This document shows, in pieces, positions 7,438 to 15,690 of a stretch of 31,028 nt of DNA; the first letter of the stretch is position 1; each line of letters begins with the position of its first letter. Source of the DNA: JBLIRR01 sp049472395 (GTDB lineage: Bacteria; SZUA-182; DTGQ01; JBLIRR01); contig JBLIRR010000061.1 of NCBI GenBank assembly GCA_049472395.1, positions 1-31,028 on the forward strand, in the 5' to 3' direction. Below the pieces are notes generated by a model. That model was not told the DNA's origin and searched no databases. It saw only the letters and a program-made list of their open reading frames with translations. A program made the position numbers and the translations under genes.

Positions 7438-9702
7438 GTGAATTCAACAGCTAATACTAATAATTACCATTTAAATCAGATAGTAGAAAAGAAGGTACTT
7501 GCACCTTCAATCGTTTTATTTAAACTCTATATCCCACACATTGCTCAAAGGGTAAAGGCAGGCCAATTTATTGTCGTTCGGGCAGATGATTTTGCCGAGC
7601 GGATACCGCTGACGGTCGCAGATTATGATAAAAAGCATGGCTTTATTACGATAATTATTCAAAAAGTGGGGGCCTCTACAAAAAAGCTGTGCCGCTTCCA
7701 AGAGGGTGATATCATTCTTGATGTTGTCGGCCCTCTTGGCCATGCAAGCAGAATTGAAAAATTCGGGAGGGTTGTGTGTATCGGAGGAGGAGTCGGCATT
7801 GCCCCGGTATATCCCATTGCAAAGGCTTTGCATAAAGCCAGAAATACCGTTATCTCCATTATTGGCGCGCAAAGGAAAGAACTATTATTCTTTGAAGAAG
7901 AAATGAGAGCGGTGAGCACTCAGCTCTTTGTGACGACTGATGATGGCTCCTATGGTCATAAGGGCTTTGTGACAGAGGTGTTACACTCACTACTCAACGA
8001 GAATGGAAACATCGATCGTGTAGTCGCCATCGGTCCCCTTGTCATGATGAAAGCGGTCTCAGAATTGACGAGAGGCTATGACGTCCCGACAATTGTCAGT
8101 TTGAATTCAATTATGGTTGACGGCACGGGAATGTGTGGCGGATGCCGGACAACCGTCGCGGGAGAAACGAAATTTGTCTGTGTGGATGGTCCGGAGTTTG
8201 ATGGTCATCAAGTCTATTTTAATGAGTTACTGAAACGGCAGCAGATGTATACCAATGAAGAGAAACACGCGGTGGAGCATTATGAATGTAAGTTAAAAAA
8301 GGAGGAAGAACTCTTAACGCGATCGAAAGAACGGGAACCGATGCCTCAGCAAGACCCGACGGAAAGAATTGCGAATTTTAACGAGGTTGCGCTCGGGTAT
8401 AGCGCTGAGCAGGCACGCAGAGAAGCGGCACGATGCCTGCAATGCAAGAATAAACCGTGTATCACGGGTTGTCCGGTGAATATCGATATACCTCGATTTA
8501 TAAATAACCTCAAGGCAGGCAAATTTATTGAGGCAATCCATGTTATTAAGGAAACAAATACATTACCGGCTATTTGCGGGCGCGTGTGTCCACAGGAGGA
8601 GCAGTGTGAAAAATTTTGTGTTTTGGCAAAAAAAGGACAGCCGATTGCCATCGGACGCCTGGAGCGCTTTGCAGCAGATTATGAATATAAAAAAGGCGAC
8701 GTCTCTATTCCGGCCATCGTCACAAGAAAAAATAAAAAGGTTGCGGTGATCGGGGCCGGACCAGCGGGTTTGACCGCGGCAGGTGACCTTATTCAGATGG
8801 GGTATGAGGTCACTGTATTTGAAGCATTACATAAAGCAGGCGGAGTGCTGGTATACGGCATTCCTGAATTTCGTTTGCCAAAGCAGATCGTTCAGCGTGA
8901 GGTTGGTTATGTGCGAAAATTGGGTGCAGAGATTATAACTAATCAAATTGTCGGGCAGACAATCTCGGTTGATGAATTATTTGAATCAGGTTATGATGCT
9001 CTCTTTATAGGGACCGGTGCTGGTCTTCCCTATTTTATGGGTATACCGGGAGAAAATTTAAATGGTGTTTATTCGGCCAACGAGTTCTTAACACGCAACA
9101 ATTTAATGAAATCATATCTCTTTCCTGAGTATGACACGCCAGTAAAAAAGGCCACAAATTATGCCATTGTCGGGGGTGGGAATGTGGCAATGGATTCGGC
9201 CAGGGTGTCGAAGCGCCTGGGTGGCAAAAATGTTTACCTGGTGTACCGGCGTTCCCGAACTGAAATGCCTGCCCGTGAAGAAGAGATAGTTAATGCGGAG
9301 GCAGAGGGTATCGACTTTCGCCTTTTGACAAATCCTATTCGCGTTATTGGCGATGAAAACGGATGGGTGAAAGGTATTGAGTGCATAAAGATGCGCCTTG
9401 GGGAACCGGATGAGTCTGGTAGAAGGAGGCCCGTCCCTATTACTGGTTCTGAACATATTATTGATGTGGATGTATTTATCGTTGCCATCGGTCAAGGGCC
9501 CAATCCACTCCTTACATCAAGAACGCCCGGTATTGCATTAACTAAAAAAGGCAATATTATTGCGGATGAAGAAACCGGCGCAACGAGCCGACCGGGGGTC
9601 TTCGCAGGGGGTGATATCGTCACCGGCGCCGCAACCGTAATCTTAGCAATGGGGGCAGGTAAAAAAGCAGCGAAAGCGATCGATCAGTATTTACAAAAAT
9701 GA
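7438..9702 (+). CDS. nfnAB: Fused NfnA-NfnB: NADH-dependent reduced ferredoxin:NADP oxidoreductase
   Basis: A single 754-residue chain joins the two subunits of the electron-bifurcating transhydrogenase NfnAB (also called SudBA). Residues 1-280 are the ferredoxin-reductase-like NfnA: RIPLT flavin motif (55-59), CIGGGVGIAP nucleotide loop and a [2Fe-2S] site (C233, C236, C248, with an Asp nearby). Residues about 290-754 are the GltD-like NfnB: two cysteine sets for [4Fe-4S] clusters (C333/C336/C341/C345 and C380/C384/C390/C394), GAGPAG (439-444) for FAD and GGGNVAMD (579-586) for NAD(P). Family members couple NADH and reduced ferredoxin to NADPH formation in anaerobes. All cluster cysteines are present. 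Fused forms occur in other bacteria; annotation pipelines often call them DHODH-B/glutamate synthase. GTG start with AAGAGGAG upstream. Confidence 0.93.
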   Translation: MNSTANTNNYHLNQIVEKKVLAPSIVLFKLYIPHIAQRVKAGQFIVVRADDFAERIPLTVADYDKKHGFITIIIQKVGASTKKLCRFQEGDIILDVVGPLGHASRIEKFGRVVCIGGGVGIAPVYPIAKALHKARNTVISIIGAQRKELLFFEEEMRAVSTQLFVTTDDGSYGHKGFVTEVLHSLLNENGNIDRVVAIGPLVMMKAVSELTRGYDVPTIVSLNSIMVDGTGMCGGCRTTVAGETKFVCVDGPEFDGHQVYFNELLKRQQMYTNEEKHAVEHYECKLKKEEELLTRSKEREPMPQQDPTERIANFNEVALGYSAEQARREAARCLQCKNKPCITGCPVNIDIPRFINNLKAGKFIEAIHVIKETNTLPAICGRVCPQEEQCEKFCVLAKKGQPIAIGRLERFAADYEYKKGDVSIPAIVTRKNKKVAVIGAGPAGLTAAGDLIQMGYEVTVFEALHKAGGVLVYGIPEFRLPKQIVQREVGYVRKLGAEIITNQIVGQTISVDELFESGYDALFIGTGAGLPYFMGIPGENLNGVYSANEFLTRNNLMKSYLFPEYDTPVKKATNYAIVGGGNVAMDSARVSKRLGGKNVYLVYRRSRTEMPAREEEIVNAEAEGIDFRLLTNPIRVIGDENGWVKGIECIKMRLGEPDESGRRRPVPITGSEHIIDVDVFIVAIGQGPNPLLTSRTPGIALTKKGNIIADEETGATSRPGVFAGGDIVTGAATVILAMGAGKKAAKAIDQYLQK

Positions 9703-9716
9703 ACTGTCAAATCTAT

Positions 9717-10088
9717 CTAGGACTGATTCAATGCCTTATTTATCACGTATCGAAGCTCAGTCAACATAAGTGGTTTATTCAGATATTCAAAAGCGCCGAG
9801 GGTCATCGCCCTAAGATAAGAATTAACCTCTCCATAAGCGGTCACAATAATCACCCCAATACCCGGCTTTTCTTTCCTCACCCTCTTAAGTACTTCAATC
9901 CCTGAAACCTCAGGCATTATAAGGTCGGTAATTATAAGATCAAAATCTTGTTTCTTGGCCTCATCAAGTGCACTTGATCCTGTTTTTGCAGCTACGACCT
10001 TATAGCCCTCTCTCATCAGAATCTTAGTGAGGCCTTCACGGGTATTCTGATCATCATCGACCACCAAAATCCTTTTTTTCTCTCTCAT
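9717..10088 (-). CDS. Single-domain response regulator (CheY-like receiver)
   Basis: A 123-residue stand-alone receiver. The start at 10088 has AAGGAGA 5 nt upstream; an in-frame ATG at 10118 would add ten basic residues with no ribosome site. Visible features are D11-D13, phospho-acceptor D55 (LIITDLIMPEVSG), the VTAYG threonine and NKP lysine. It has no output domain, so it must act by protein contact or in a phosphorelay. It converges on nfnAB with a 14-bp gap. The possible partner is one of the several kinases in the window, but no pairing is shown by position. Confidence 0.9.
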   Translation of the reverse strand: MREKKRILVVDDDQNTREGLTKILMREGYKVVAAKTGSSALDEAKKQDFDLIITDLIMPEVSGIEVLKRVRKEKPGIGVIIVTAYGEVNSYLRAMTLGAFEYLNKPLMLTELRYVINKALNQS

Positions 10089-10487
10089 TTCTCTCCTTCT
10101 GAACGACCATCCCCCCATGGTGCATATTTTTAAATAACCTCTGCAGTAATTCTTTTCTCTCGTATTCTTAGTGAAGTAATATGCATGAAAAAAATGGCAT
10201 AAACTAGAATATACACAAACAGAGCCTTCTTGCCACGGAAGCAGTTCGTCAGATTAAGAAATACTGAAAAGATTCAAATATATTAACTCTATTTTTAATA
10301 ATACCTTAAAAAAAACAATCTGCAATGACGAAAAACCACATTTTCTTGAAAAAAATCCACCTCTCATCAAGCACCTCTCATTTTTAACACTTCTCAGGTG
10401 GCTCTTAGAGTCAATCAGGGAATAAAACTGTCAAAATACAAGAATGACATCCGAAAAGGCCTTACAATTGATTTTTACTCTCTTCGT
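10089..10487. other. Intergenic, no gene seen
   Basis: About 400 AT-rich bases between the receiver gene and the RRM gene. No plausible open frame was found on either strand. It holds one copy of a 34-bp repeat (10323-10356) whose partner lies at 10948-10981 on the far side of the RRM gene. Confidence 0.5.
10323..10356. repeat. 34-bp imperfect direct repeat, copy 1
   Basis: Begins CAATGACGAAAAACCACATT. It resembles 10948-10981 with a handful of mismatches, concentrated at the A-rich end. Function unknown. Confidence 0.55.
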
Positions 10488-10742
10488 TTAGGGCTGTTTA
10501 AGCCTATCTTGACGACGAAAAGCCTTATTAACCCTCATATAGCGCCCGTTAAGTTGAAAATTATTCAGCGCCTCTTTGGCTTTCTCGGCTTCCGATCGAT
10601 TTGACATTTGAACAAACCCAAATCCTTTATCTTCAAATATATTTACATATTTAACTTTTCCATAATTAGAAAATAATTCAATCAAATCATCATCAACCAC
10701 AGAATAACTAAGATTTCCTACATATAGTGTACTACCTTGCAT
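10488..10742 (-). CDS. Small RRM-domain RNA-binding protein
   Basis: The 84-residue product is essentially one RNA recognition motif. RNP2 is LYVGNL (6-11) and RNP1 is KGFGFVQM (about 39-46), with the beta-alpha-beta spacing of cyanobacterial Rbp and similar bacterial RRM proteins. A short basic tail (FRRQDRLKQP) follows. AAGGA about 8 nt upstream supports the ATG. Family members bind single-stranded RNA and are often cold-induced; a long AT-rich 5' flank with a possible hairpin (AGAGAAT/GTTCTCT at about 10849-10877) would fit post-transcriptional control, but that is inference. Confidence 0.92.
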   Translation of the reverse strand: MQGSTLYVGNLSYSVVDDDLIELFSNYGKVKYVNIFEDKGFGFVQMSNRSEAEKAKEALNNFQLNGRYMRVNKAFRRQDRLKQP

Positions 10743-10947
10743 TATAATTTCCTTTTTATTTCTTTGATAATAAGAATTGGAATAATAATTGTGTTACAGG
10801 ACACACTCCACATAAAAGTGGTCCCAAAATAGATAAGAGAGAATCGCTAACTCTTAAAGAACGGTTCTCTTTTCTTAAAAAATTTCCCTTATTGAGGTAT
10901 TATATCGTAAATCTAAATTTATATATAATTAAATAATTATACCATGT

Positions 10948-10981
10948 CAATGACAAAAAACCACATTTTATTAAAAAATTT
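10948..10981. repeat. 34-bp imperfect direct repeat, copy 2
   Basis: Begins CAATGACAAAAAACCACATT; counterpart of 10323-10356. The pair brackets the RRM gene and its flanks. Confidence 0.55.
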
Positions 10982-11088
10982 CTACTCTCTCTATGCTCAC
11001 TTATGGAAATGCTCTTGCTATATCGAGTATCTCTGTCGACCACATATTTTCAGCCACATAACCATTTAAAAAGTAAATTATGAACCTT

Positions 11089-11104
11089 TGGCATACAAAT
11101 TGCT
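11089..11104 (+). promoter_or_regulatory. Sigma-54 promoter (-24/-12) for the pilin-like gene
   Basis: TGGCATACAAATTGCT matches the sigma-54 consensus with the required 10 bases between the GG and GC pairs. Predicted transcription start is near 11116, giving a leader of about 500 nt. The same element occurs at 12201 and 16230. Confidence 0.8.
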
Positions 11105-11144
11105 TACTTTATTAGAAAAGAAAAGTCTTTATAGTGAAAGAAAA

Positions 11145-11219
11145 AGAAGAGGAAAAGGTTTGAGCGAAAAAGAGAAGAGAAGGTTTGAGTTAAAGAGAGA
11201 AGAGAAGGTTTGAGTTAAA
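11145..11219. repeat. Purine-rich tandem repeat, three copies
   Basis: Unit about 25 bp, core GAGAAGAGAAGGTTTGAG. Two near-identical copies start at 11172 and 11197, preceded by a diverged copy from about 11145. A single related copy (GAGAAGAAAAGAAGGTTT) lies at the matching place in the second sigma-54 leader near 16477. Confidence 0.75.
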
Positions 11220-11410
11220 TATGATGGAATATACGAAGCTACATAGTACCCTATTCGTGCAATAATCTTCCAGAGTGTCATATACAATTCTTATCTGATC
11301 GAAAGTCTTTCCCACACAATTGCCTGATCTTCCGTTCTCCATGGAAACAAAGACGGAGAAGGATTGATTCTCATGAGGAGTTTACGAGTAAATGAGTCTT
11401 TAGCATTATG

Positions 11411-11533
11411 GGAATACCTCATTATACTCTATTCAAACCGAGGACCTCCTCCTTTCACTATATCTTTCAGATAATATTTCACAATACCCTCTTTAAGATC
11501 AGTATGTTGAGTAAATATTGAGTATAAAGGATT
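11411..11533 (+). promoter_or_regulatory. Conserved leader block, copy 1 (candidate cis-regulatory RNA)
   Basis: Aligns with 16563-16679. Invariant pieces are GGAATACCTC (11411-11420), CAAACCGAGGACCTCCT (11434-11450) and TTGAGTAA...TATAAAGGATT (11507-11533). CCTC of the first piece can pair with GAGG of the second, and GGA with the last TCC, forming a hairpin with a loop of about 18 nt. The block ends 78 nt before the start codon of the downstream gene. Confidence 0.6.
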
Positions 11534-11611
11534 CTCTGTTATTTATTTGACCTCAAATAACTATATGGAGAAGACGCTGGTTAATGATAAAAAAATTCGG
11601 AGTGAAAGACA

Positions 11612-12121
11612 ATGAAAAGAGAGAGGAAAAATATTTTAGATACAATATTTAGGTTAATATTTATACTTTGTATCTTAATTATTATCGGCGGTATGGCAAA
11701 TCAGGCGATTGAAAAATATAGAATTAAATCTCACGAATGTAAATGTAAACATATGTGTCAAAACAATCTTGCAAATATCGTATCCTGTGAAGAGGCATAC
11801 TATGATAGGTGTGGAATATATCTTGAGTGTAAGCCTTATCCAGAGGATATATATGCTGGCCTAAAGCTTAGTCAATGGAATGCGAACAAAGCAGGAAATT
11901 TTAGTGTCATAGGTTTTGCTCCAAAAAATCCTGTCTATTGTCAGTATATGGTGAAAGTAAATGATGATGGGCAGCGATTTACAGTATTGGCAATAGGGTA
12001 TTGCGATAAGGATAATACCTTGCATACTTATTCAATAACAAAAGATAAAAATTTGTTAAACCGGAAAGATCACGCTTCTTTGCCCATAAAAAATGAAGTG
12101 CCTTTCTCTAAATTCCGATGA
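11612..12121 (+). CDS. Pilin-like, cysteine-rich single-pass membrane protein
   Basis: 169 residues. An N-terminal hydrophobic helix (about 13-29, FRLIFILCILIIIGGMA) is followed by a globular domain that reads like a type IV pilin or pseudopilin head (NLANIVSCEEAYYDRCGIY, then NFSVIGFAPKNPVYCQYMV). The usual prepilin peptidase site (Gly-Phe-x4-Glu) is absent, so it is not a standard prepilin; it may instead stay anchored by the helix. Seven cysteines lie outside the helix, probably disulfide-bonded or metal-binding. GGAGTG upstream supports the start. Expression should depend on the sigma-54 promoter at 11089 and its long leader. The function is not recognised. Confidence 0.75.
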   Translation: MKRERKNILDTIFRLIFILCILIIIGGMANQAIEKYRIKSHECKCKHMCQNNLANIVSCEEAYYDRCGIYLECKPYPEDIYAGLKLSQWNANKAGNFSVIGFAPKNPVYCQYMVKVNDDGQRFTVLAIGYCDKDNTLHTYSITKDKNLLNRKDHASLPIKNEVPFSKFR

Positions 12122-12200
12122 CCCAGAATAATAATCAGATTCGAGACATGATCTTGAACAGTACCCTATTTCCAATAAAATGCCTGTGGCACAGAACCTA

Positions 12201-12216
12201 TGGCATAGAAGTTGCT
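12201..12216 (+). promoter_or_regulatory. Sigma-54 promoter (-24/-12) for the heme-sensor kinase
   Basis: TGGCATAGAAGTTGCT has the full -24/-12 elements with correct spacing. The predicted start is near 12228, giving a leader of about 90 nt. This leader does not contain the conserved block seen upstream of 11612 and 16686. Confidence 0.78.
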
Positions 12217-12317
12217 AAAATTATATTATGAAAAGTATCTTCCTAAAAAGAAATTTTCCCTCGAAGTATTAATATTTGTATTTTATTTAAATGAGGTGGA
12301 AATAAGGGCAAAAGATT

Positions 12318-14303
12318 ATGAAATTTATTGCATTGTTCAAATTGGTAGAAAAAAGCCTTGCCTTTAAATTGATCCTGTGTATAGGTATTATACTTATAAT
12401 CTCACTAAGCCTGTTTTTTTATTTAAAAAATAGTCTAGATCGGAAAATAATGGTTGACCAGATAAAACGGGAAGCATATCTGCTCAGTGATATTATAAAA
12501 AGAAGCATCTATCATGATATGCTGAGGGCGAGCAGAGGCGAATTACAGGAGTCCTTCGAGATTATAGGAATGCAAGAGGATGTCAAAAAAGTAAGGATTA
12601 TTGAGCGCGGTAGGATTAAAATGTCATCCTATAAGCATGAAATCGGCATGAAAGTGAACCAAGAAGCCGAATCTTGCTATGACTGCCACAAGACAGAAAA
12701 TAAAAAACCGATTACCCTAAGCCGTTACCGTTTCTTCATAACAGAAGAAGGTGAGCCAGTACTGGGCTTTGTAAATCCAATCCATAATGAAAAGGAATGT
12801 CGATCCTGTCATGCCGGGAATAACGATGTTCTCGGCATATTGGATATTGTACTTTCCATGGAAAAGGTATATAAAACAATGCAGGCTAATCAGAAATGTT
12901 CTTTGCTTTTTATTTTCAATTGTTTTTTGCTCATTGCTGTAAGCATAGGATTATTTATCTTAAGATTTGTGAACAAGCCAATAAAAGAGCTTGCATACAG
13001 TACACGACGGATTACTCAAGGAGATTTTGAATACCATATCCATAATAATTCTGAAGACGAGATCGGGGAGTTAGCCAAATCCTTTAACAGAATGACCGAT
13101 AATTTGAGAAGGTTTAGAGAGCAACTTCTCCATGCCAAGGAATATATACATAATATCCTGAAAAGTATGAAAGATGCCCTCATTGTAGTAAATCCCGATG
13201 GAAGAATCAAAACAGTTAATCAAGCCACTCTAAGTTTACTAAACTATGATAATGAGGAAGATTTAGTTGGCCAACCCGTGAAAAAGATCTTTGGAAAAGA
13301 TACACCCTTTTCTAAGGATTTGGATTTTACTACGCTCATCACCGGGAATTCCATAAGGAATTATGATACCATCTTTAAGACAAAACAAGGTAATACAATA
13401 CCTATTAATCTTTCTGCGTCGATTATGGATGACAAAGAGGGAAATCTTTTTGCTGTTGTGTATGTCGCGAGGGATATGACGGAAATTCAAAAACTTATAC
13501 ATGATCTAAAACAGACCAATAAAGACCTGCATGCCGCACAGGCCCAATTAATCCAGGCTTCTAAACTGGCATCAATGGGTGAACTTGCGGCAGGTGTGGC
13601 CCATGAAATAAATAATCCGATTGCAATCATCCTTCTTAATGCCGGACTTTTAAAGGATAAATTAAATCCCAATTTAAAGCCTTTCAAATATGTGGAATTG
13701 ATCCTTAAACAAAGTCAAAGGATTACAGAGATGGTGAAAAATTTATTATCTTTTGCAAGAACTGATAAACAAAAAATTAGCACATGCTATATTCCGGATA
13801 TTATAGATACTTCCATTGCATGGATCAAGATTCATCTGGCCAAAGACGGCATTAAGATAGAGACCTTCTATGAATCCGATTTGCCGCGGATCGAAGTTGA
13901 AAAAAGCCATTTAGAACAGGTTTTCATTAACCTACTCCTCAATGCAAGGGACGCTCTTAATGAAAAATATCCATCATCCGAGGAGGAGAATAAGATTATC
14001 ACAATCAAAGTAAAACGCATCAAAAAGAAAGGTATATCGTATATCAGGATTCTATTTATGGATAATGGTTCAGGGATAGAGAAAGAGTGCCTTGATAAGA
14101 TTTTTAATCCATTTTTTACTACAAAGATAGCTGGCAAGGGGACTGGTCTCGGACTCAGTATTTGTTATAGGATTATTGCAGAGCATAAGGGAACTATAGA
14201 AGTATTAAGCCAAAAAAACTATCGTACATGTTTTATAATCGACCTGCCCATGGAGGGAAAGTCAGTTCAATCTGAAAGAACTCAGACAATTCTCCAAAGC
14301 TGA
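12318..14303 (+). CDS. Sensor histidine kinase with periplasmic two-site c-heme domain
   Basis: 661 residues. Membrane helix at about 15-36, then an extracytoplasmic domain of about 155 residues with two heme-attachment motifs: C120-YD-C123-H124 and C161-RS-C164-H165. This resembles the c-heme sensor domains found on kinases and chemoreceptors of Geobacter and relatives. A second helix (about 195-217), HAMP (218-270), PAS (274-400), HisKA with phospho-acceptor H429 (GVAHEINNP) and HATPase (N542, DNGSG 582-586, GKGTGLGL 607-614) follow; all catalytic boxes are intact. It likely reads redox state or a heme ligand (O2, NO, CO) outside the membrane. It has its own sigma-54 promoter, and lies between two other sigma-54 genes. 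No cognate regulator is adjacent. The pseudogene at 997-2187 is a decayed relative. Confidence 0.92.
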   Translation: MKFIALFKLVEKSLAFKLILCIGIILIISLSLFFYLKNSLDRKIMVDQIKREAYLLSDIIKRSIYHDMLRASRGELQESFEIIGMQEDVKKVRIIERGRIKMSSYKHEIGMKVNQEAESCYDCHKTENKKPITLSRYRFFITEEGEPVLGFVNPIHNEKECRSCHAGNNDVLGILDIVLSMEKVYKTMQANQKCSLLFIFNCFLLIAVSIGLFILRFVNKPIKELAYSTRRITQGDFEYHIHNNSEDEIGELAKSFNRMTDNLRRFREQLLHAKEYIHNILKSMKDALIVVNPDGRIKTVNQATLSLLNYDNEEDLVGQPVKKIFGKDTPFSKDLDFTTLITGNSIRNYDTIFKTKQGNTIPINLSASIMDDKEGNLFAVVYVARDMTEIQKLIHDLKQTNKDLHAAQAQLIQASKLASMGELAAGVAHEINNPIAIILLNAGLLKDKLNPNLKPFKYVELILKQSQRITEMVKNLLSFARTDKQKISTCYIPDIIDTSIAWIKIHLAKDGIKIETFYESDLPRIEVEKSHLEQVFINLLLNARDALNEKYPSSEEENKIITIKVKRIKKKGISYIRILFMDNGSGIEKECLDKIFNPFFTTKIAGKGTGLGLSICYRIIAEHKGTIEVLSQKNYRTCFIIDLPMEGKSVQSERTQTILQS

Positions 14304-14337
14304 ATTGAGCTATCTCTGTGATCAATTTGAATTAAAA

Positions 14338-14383
14338 GAAGGGGAGAGAGCTATCTGCGAAGCAGTGTAGGTCTCCCCCCTTC
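14338..14383 (-). terminator. Hairpin terminator for the secreted protein gene at 14404
   Basis: GAAGGGGAGA (14338-14347) pairs with TCTCCCCCCTTC (14372-14383), leaving two unpaired C. On the minus strand the stem is followed by TTTTAATTC, so it suits the minus-strand gene; it also closes the convergent kinase gene. Confidence 0.6.
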
Positions 14384-14403
14384 CATAGCGGGAGGATTAT
14401 CTC

Positions 14404-15066
14404 TTACAGAAGAGTTAAATAAAAAGAGCCGATATTTATCCCTTCCCAGCTAATAATATTAAAGGTTCCGCTCATAGTTGTATTGCTTGTTAAGGTACAC
14501 ACAAGATTTATATTAGCTGGTTGGCCTGCTAAGGGGTCAAAATATATGCCATCCAGTGAAAAAGTAGTGGCTCCGGGAAGCAGAATTCCCGTTACCGATA
14601 CAGGTACGGGCACTACATTCGTGGCACCAAAATCCACTAATCCGTCTAATGCTCCTGTTGTTGTGTTCTGGATTAATTGAAGAGTTAAGGTACCTGTTTG
14701 AGGGCCTACTGAGGCAGATGTATTAAGAACATACCAACTTCCTATCCAATTGGTGGTTACAATAACCACAGGGACAGGCGGGGGAAGAACTGCTGCAGTG
14801 GGTAGTGTCACTGGAGCAGCAGGCAAAACCACAGCTCCTGTCCTGGAAACTCCTGCAAGAGCTGGATCTACCACTACATATTCGGCAGGTGTTGGATTCA
14901 GAGCATAATATAATCCACCAAAACTATAAGGATTGCCAATTCTATATAATCCATTGAGGCCATAAATATTGCTGTATAGGCCATATTGAGCGAACACCTG
15001 CATGGGAGGAAATAAACTCATAAGGCATATTCCCAATAAAATAAAAAATAGCTTTCTTGTACTCAT
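14404..15066 (-). CDS. Secreted protein with Tyr-Gly-rich N-terminus and C-terminal beta-sandwich-like domain
   Basis: The start at 15066 (STRKLFFILLG...) is preferred over the upstream ATG at 15114 because AAGGA lies about 10 nt before it and a proper signal peptide follows, with predicted cleavage VFA|QYG. The mature protein opens with a Tyr-Gly-Leu-rich stretch (QYGLYSNIYGLNGLYRIGN), then a Pro/Val-rich linker. A C-terminal domain of about 115 residues (WIGSWYVLNTSASVGPQTG to IGSFYLTLL) has the WxGxW start and alternating Thr/Ser strands of small secreted beta-barrel or lipocalin-like modules. It is one of six secreted proteins in the window sharing Gln at or near mature position 1 and/or Gly-Leu-Tyr runs. 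Function unknown. Confidence 0.75.
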   Translation of the reverse strand: MSTRKLFFILLGICLMSLFPPMQVFAQYGLYSNIYGLNGLYRIGNPYSFGGLYYALNPTPAEYVVVDPALAGVSRTGAVVLPAAPVTLPTAAVLPPPVPVVIVTTNWIGSWYVLNTSASVGPQTGTLTLQLIQNTTTGALDGLVDFGATNVVPVPVSVTGILLPGATTFSLDGIYFDPLAGQPANINLVCTLTSNTTMSGTFNIISWEGINIGSFYLTLL

Positions 15067-15118
15067 TTTTCTCTTTTCCTTATCTTTACTTCTTATTTTT
15101 TTAGCGCTAGACACCTTT

Positions 15119-15226
15119 TTAAATAACCGGGACTATTGTCGATATCACGGGAGCAGGAAGTACCTGACCACTTGGCAGTGTAATGGTTGAAGTTGTATAT
15201 AGAATTAAATTTTTCAGAGGCAGTAT
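15119..15226 (-). pseudogene. C-terminal remnant of a secreted Pro/Thr/Val-rich protein
   Basis: A 35-codon open tail without a start codon (bounded upstream by a stop at 15227-15229). It reads TITLPSGQVLPAPVISTIVP and resembles the low-complexity regions of the neighbouring secreted proteins. It lies between two such genes and is probably what is left of a third. Confidence 0.45.
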
Positions 15227-15260
15227 TTACCACAATAACACTTTTTGTGCACTAACTCTG

Positions 15261-15623
15261 TTACAGTAAAGAAAGCAGAAGAAGGGTATTTGTATTAATA
15301 CCACCTAAAGCCAATAGAGTTGTTAAAGTTCCTGTCACCGGCACGGTTGTTGGAGCAATAGTCGGAGTAATTGTAGGGATAATAGTCGGGGAAACTGTTG
15401 TTGTTGTTGGGGTTGTGAGCGATGATAATAACAATAAAGTAGTTGTCCCAATTTGCGCAGTCCTCTGAGGTGTAACTATCGGTATAGGTGGATAATAATA
15501 AGGCATAAATGAATAATAATAAAATGGAATCCAATAATAGTTAGCCTGTGCATGGCTTGACGGAACACAAATTATTAACATTAAAAATAAGATCCCGATA
15601 CAAATTAAAATATTTTTTTTCAT
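15261..15623 (-). CDS. Small secreted Tyr/Pro/Thr-rich protein
   Basis: 120 residues, with a clear signal peptide and predicted cleavage SHA|QAN. The mature part starts with a Tyr-rich block (NYYWIPFYYYSFMPYYYPP) and continues with Thr-Pro-Ile-Val repeats (TIIPTITPTIAPTTVP), ending in a Leu-rich tail (NTNTLLLLSLL). AAGGAA upstream supports the ATG. No domain is recognised. Composition suggests a structural or cell-surface role. It may be cotranscribed with the short ORF and hairpin at about 15690-15750. Confidence 0.65.
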   Translation of the reverse strand: MKKNILICIGILFLMLIICVPSSHAQANYYWIPFYYYSFMPYYYPPIPIVTPQRTAQIGTTTLLLLSSLTTPTTTTVSPTIIPTITPTIAPTTVPVTGTLTTLLALGGINTNTLLLLSLL

Positions 15624-15690
15624 AGCCTGATTCCTTTATTTTGTATAAAACCTACCTTGAAAACTGAAGATTAATCATAAAAAAATATTA

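Larger units (their letters stand above)
10743..11611. other. Long non-coding region: sigma-54 promoter and structured leader
   Basis: 869 bases without a convincing long gene. In order it holds the upstream DNA of the RRM gene (-), the second 34-bp repeat (10948-10981), a sigma-54 promoter (11089-11104), a purine-rich tandem repeat (11145-11219), the conserved leader block (11411-11533) and a possible 16-codon leader ORF (11565-11615). The last 500 bases are most simply read as the 5' untranslated region of the gene at 11612. Confidence 0.6.

Noticed and set aside
7438..9702. Reading the gene as dihydroorotate dehydrogenase B subunit plus glutamate synthase
   Set aside because: The CGGC...C cluster pattern and the order of domains match NfnA-NfnB; no pyrimidine or glutamate genes are nearby.
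9717..10088. Receiver gene as a sigma-54 activator (NtrC-like)
   Set aside because: The N-terminal receiver resembles NtrC types, but the frame ends after the receiver with no AAA+ or HTH domain.
15295..15534. Overlapping minus-strand frame rich in Asn/Tyr
   Set aside because: Shadow of the repeat-rich secreted gene at 15261-15623, which has the signal peptide and ribosome site.
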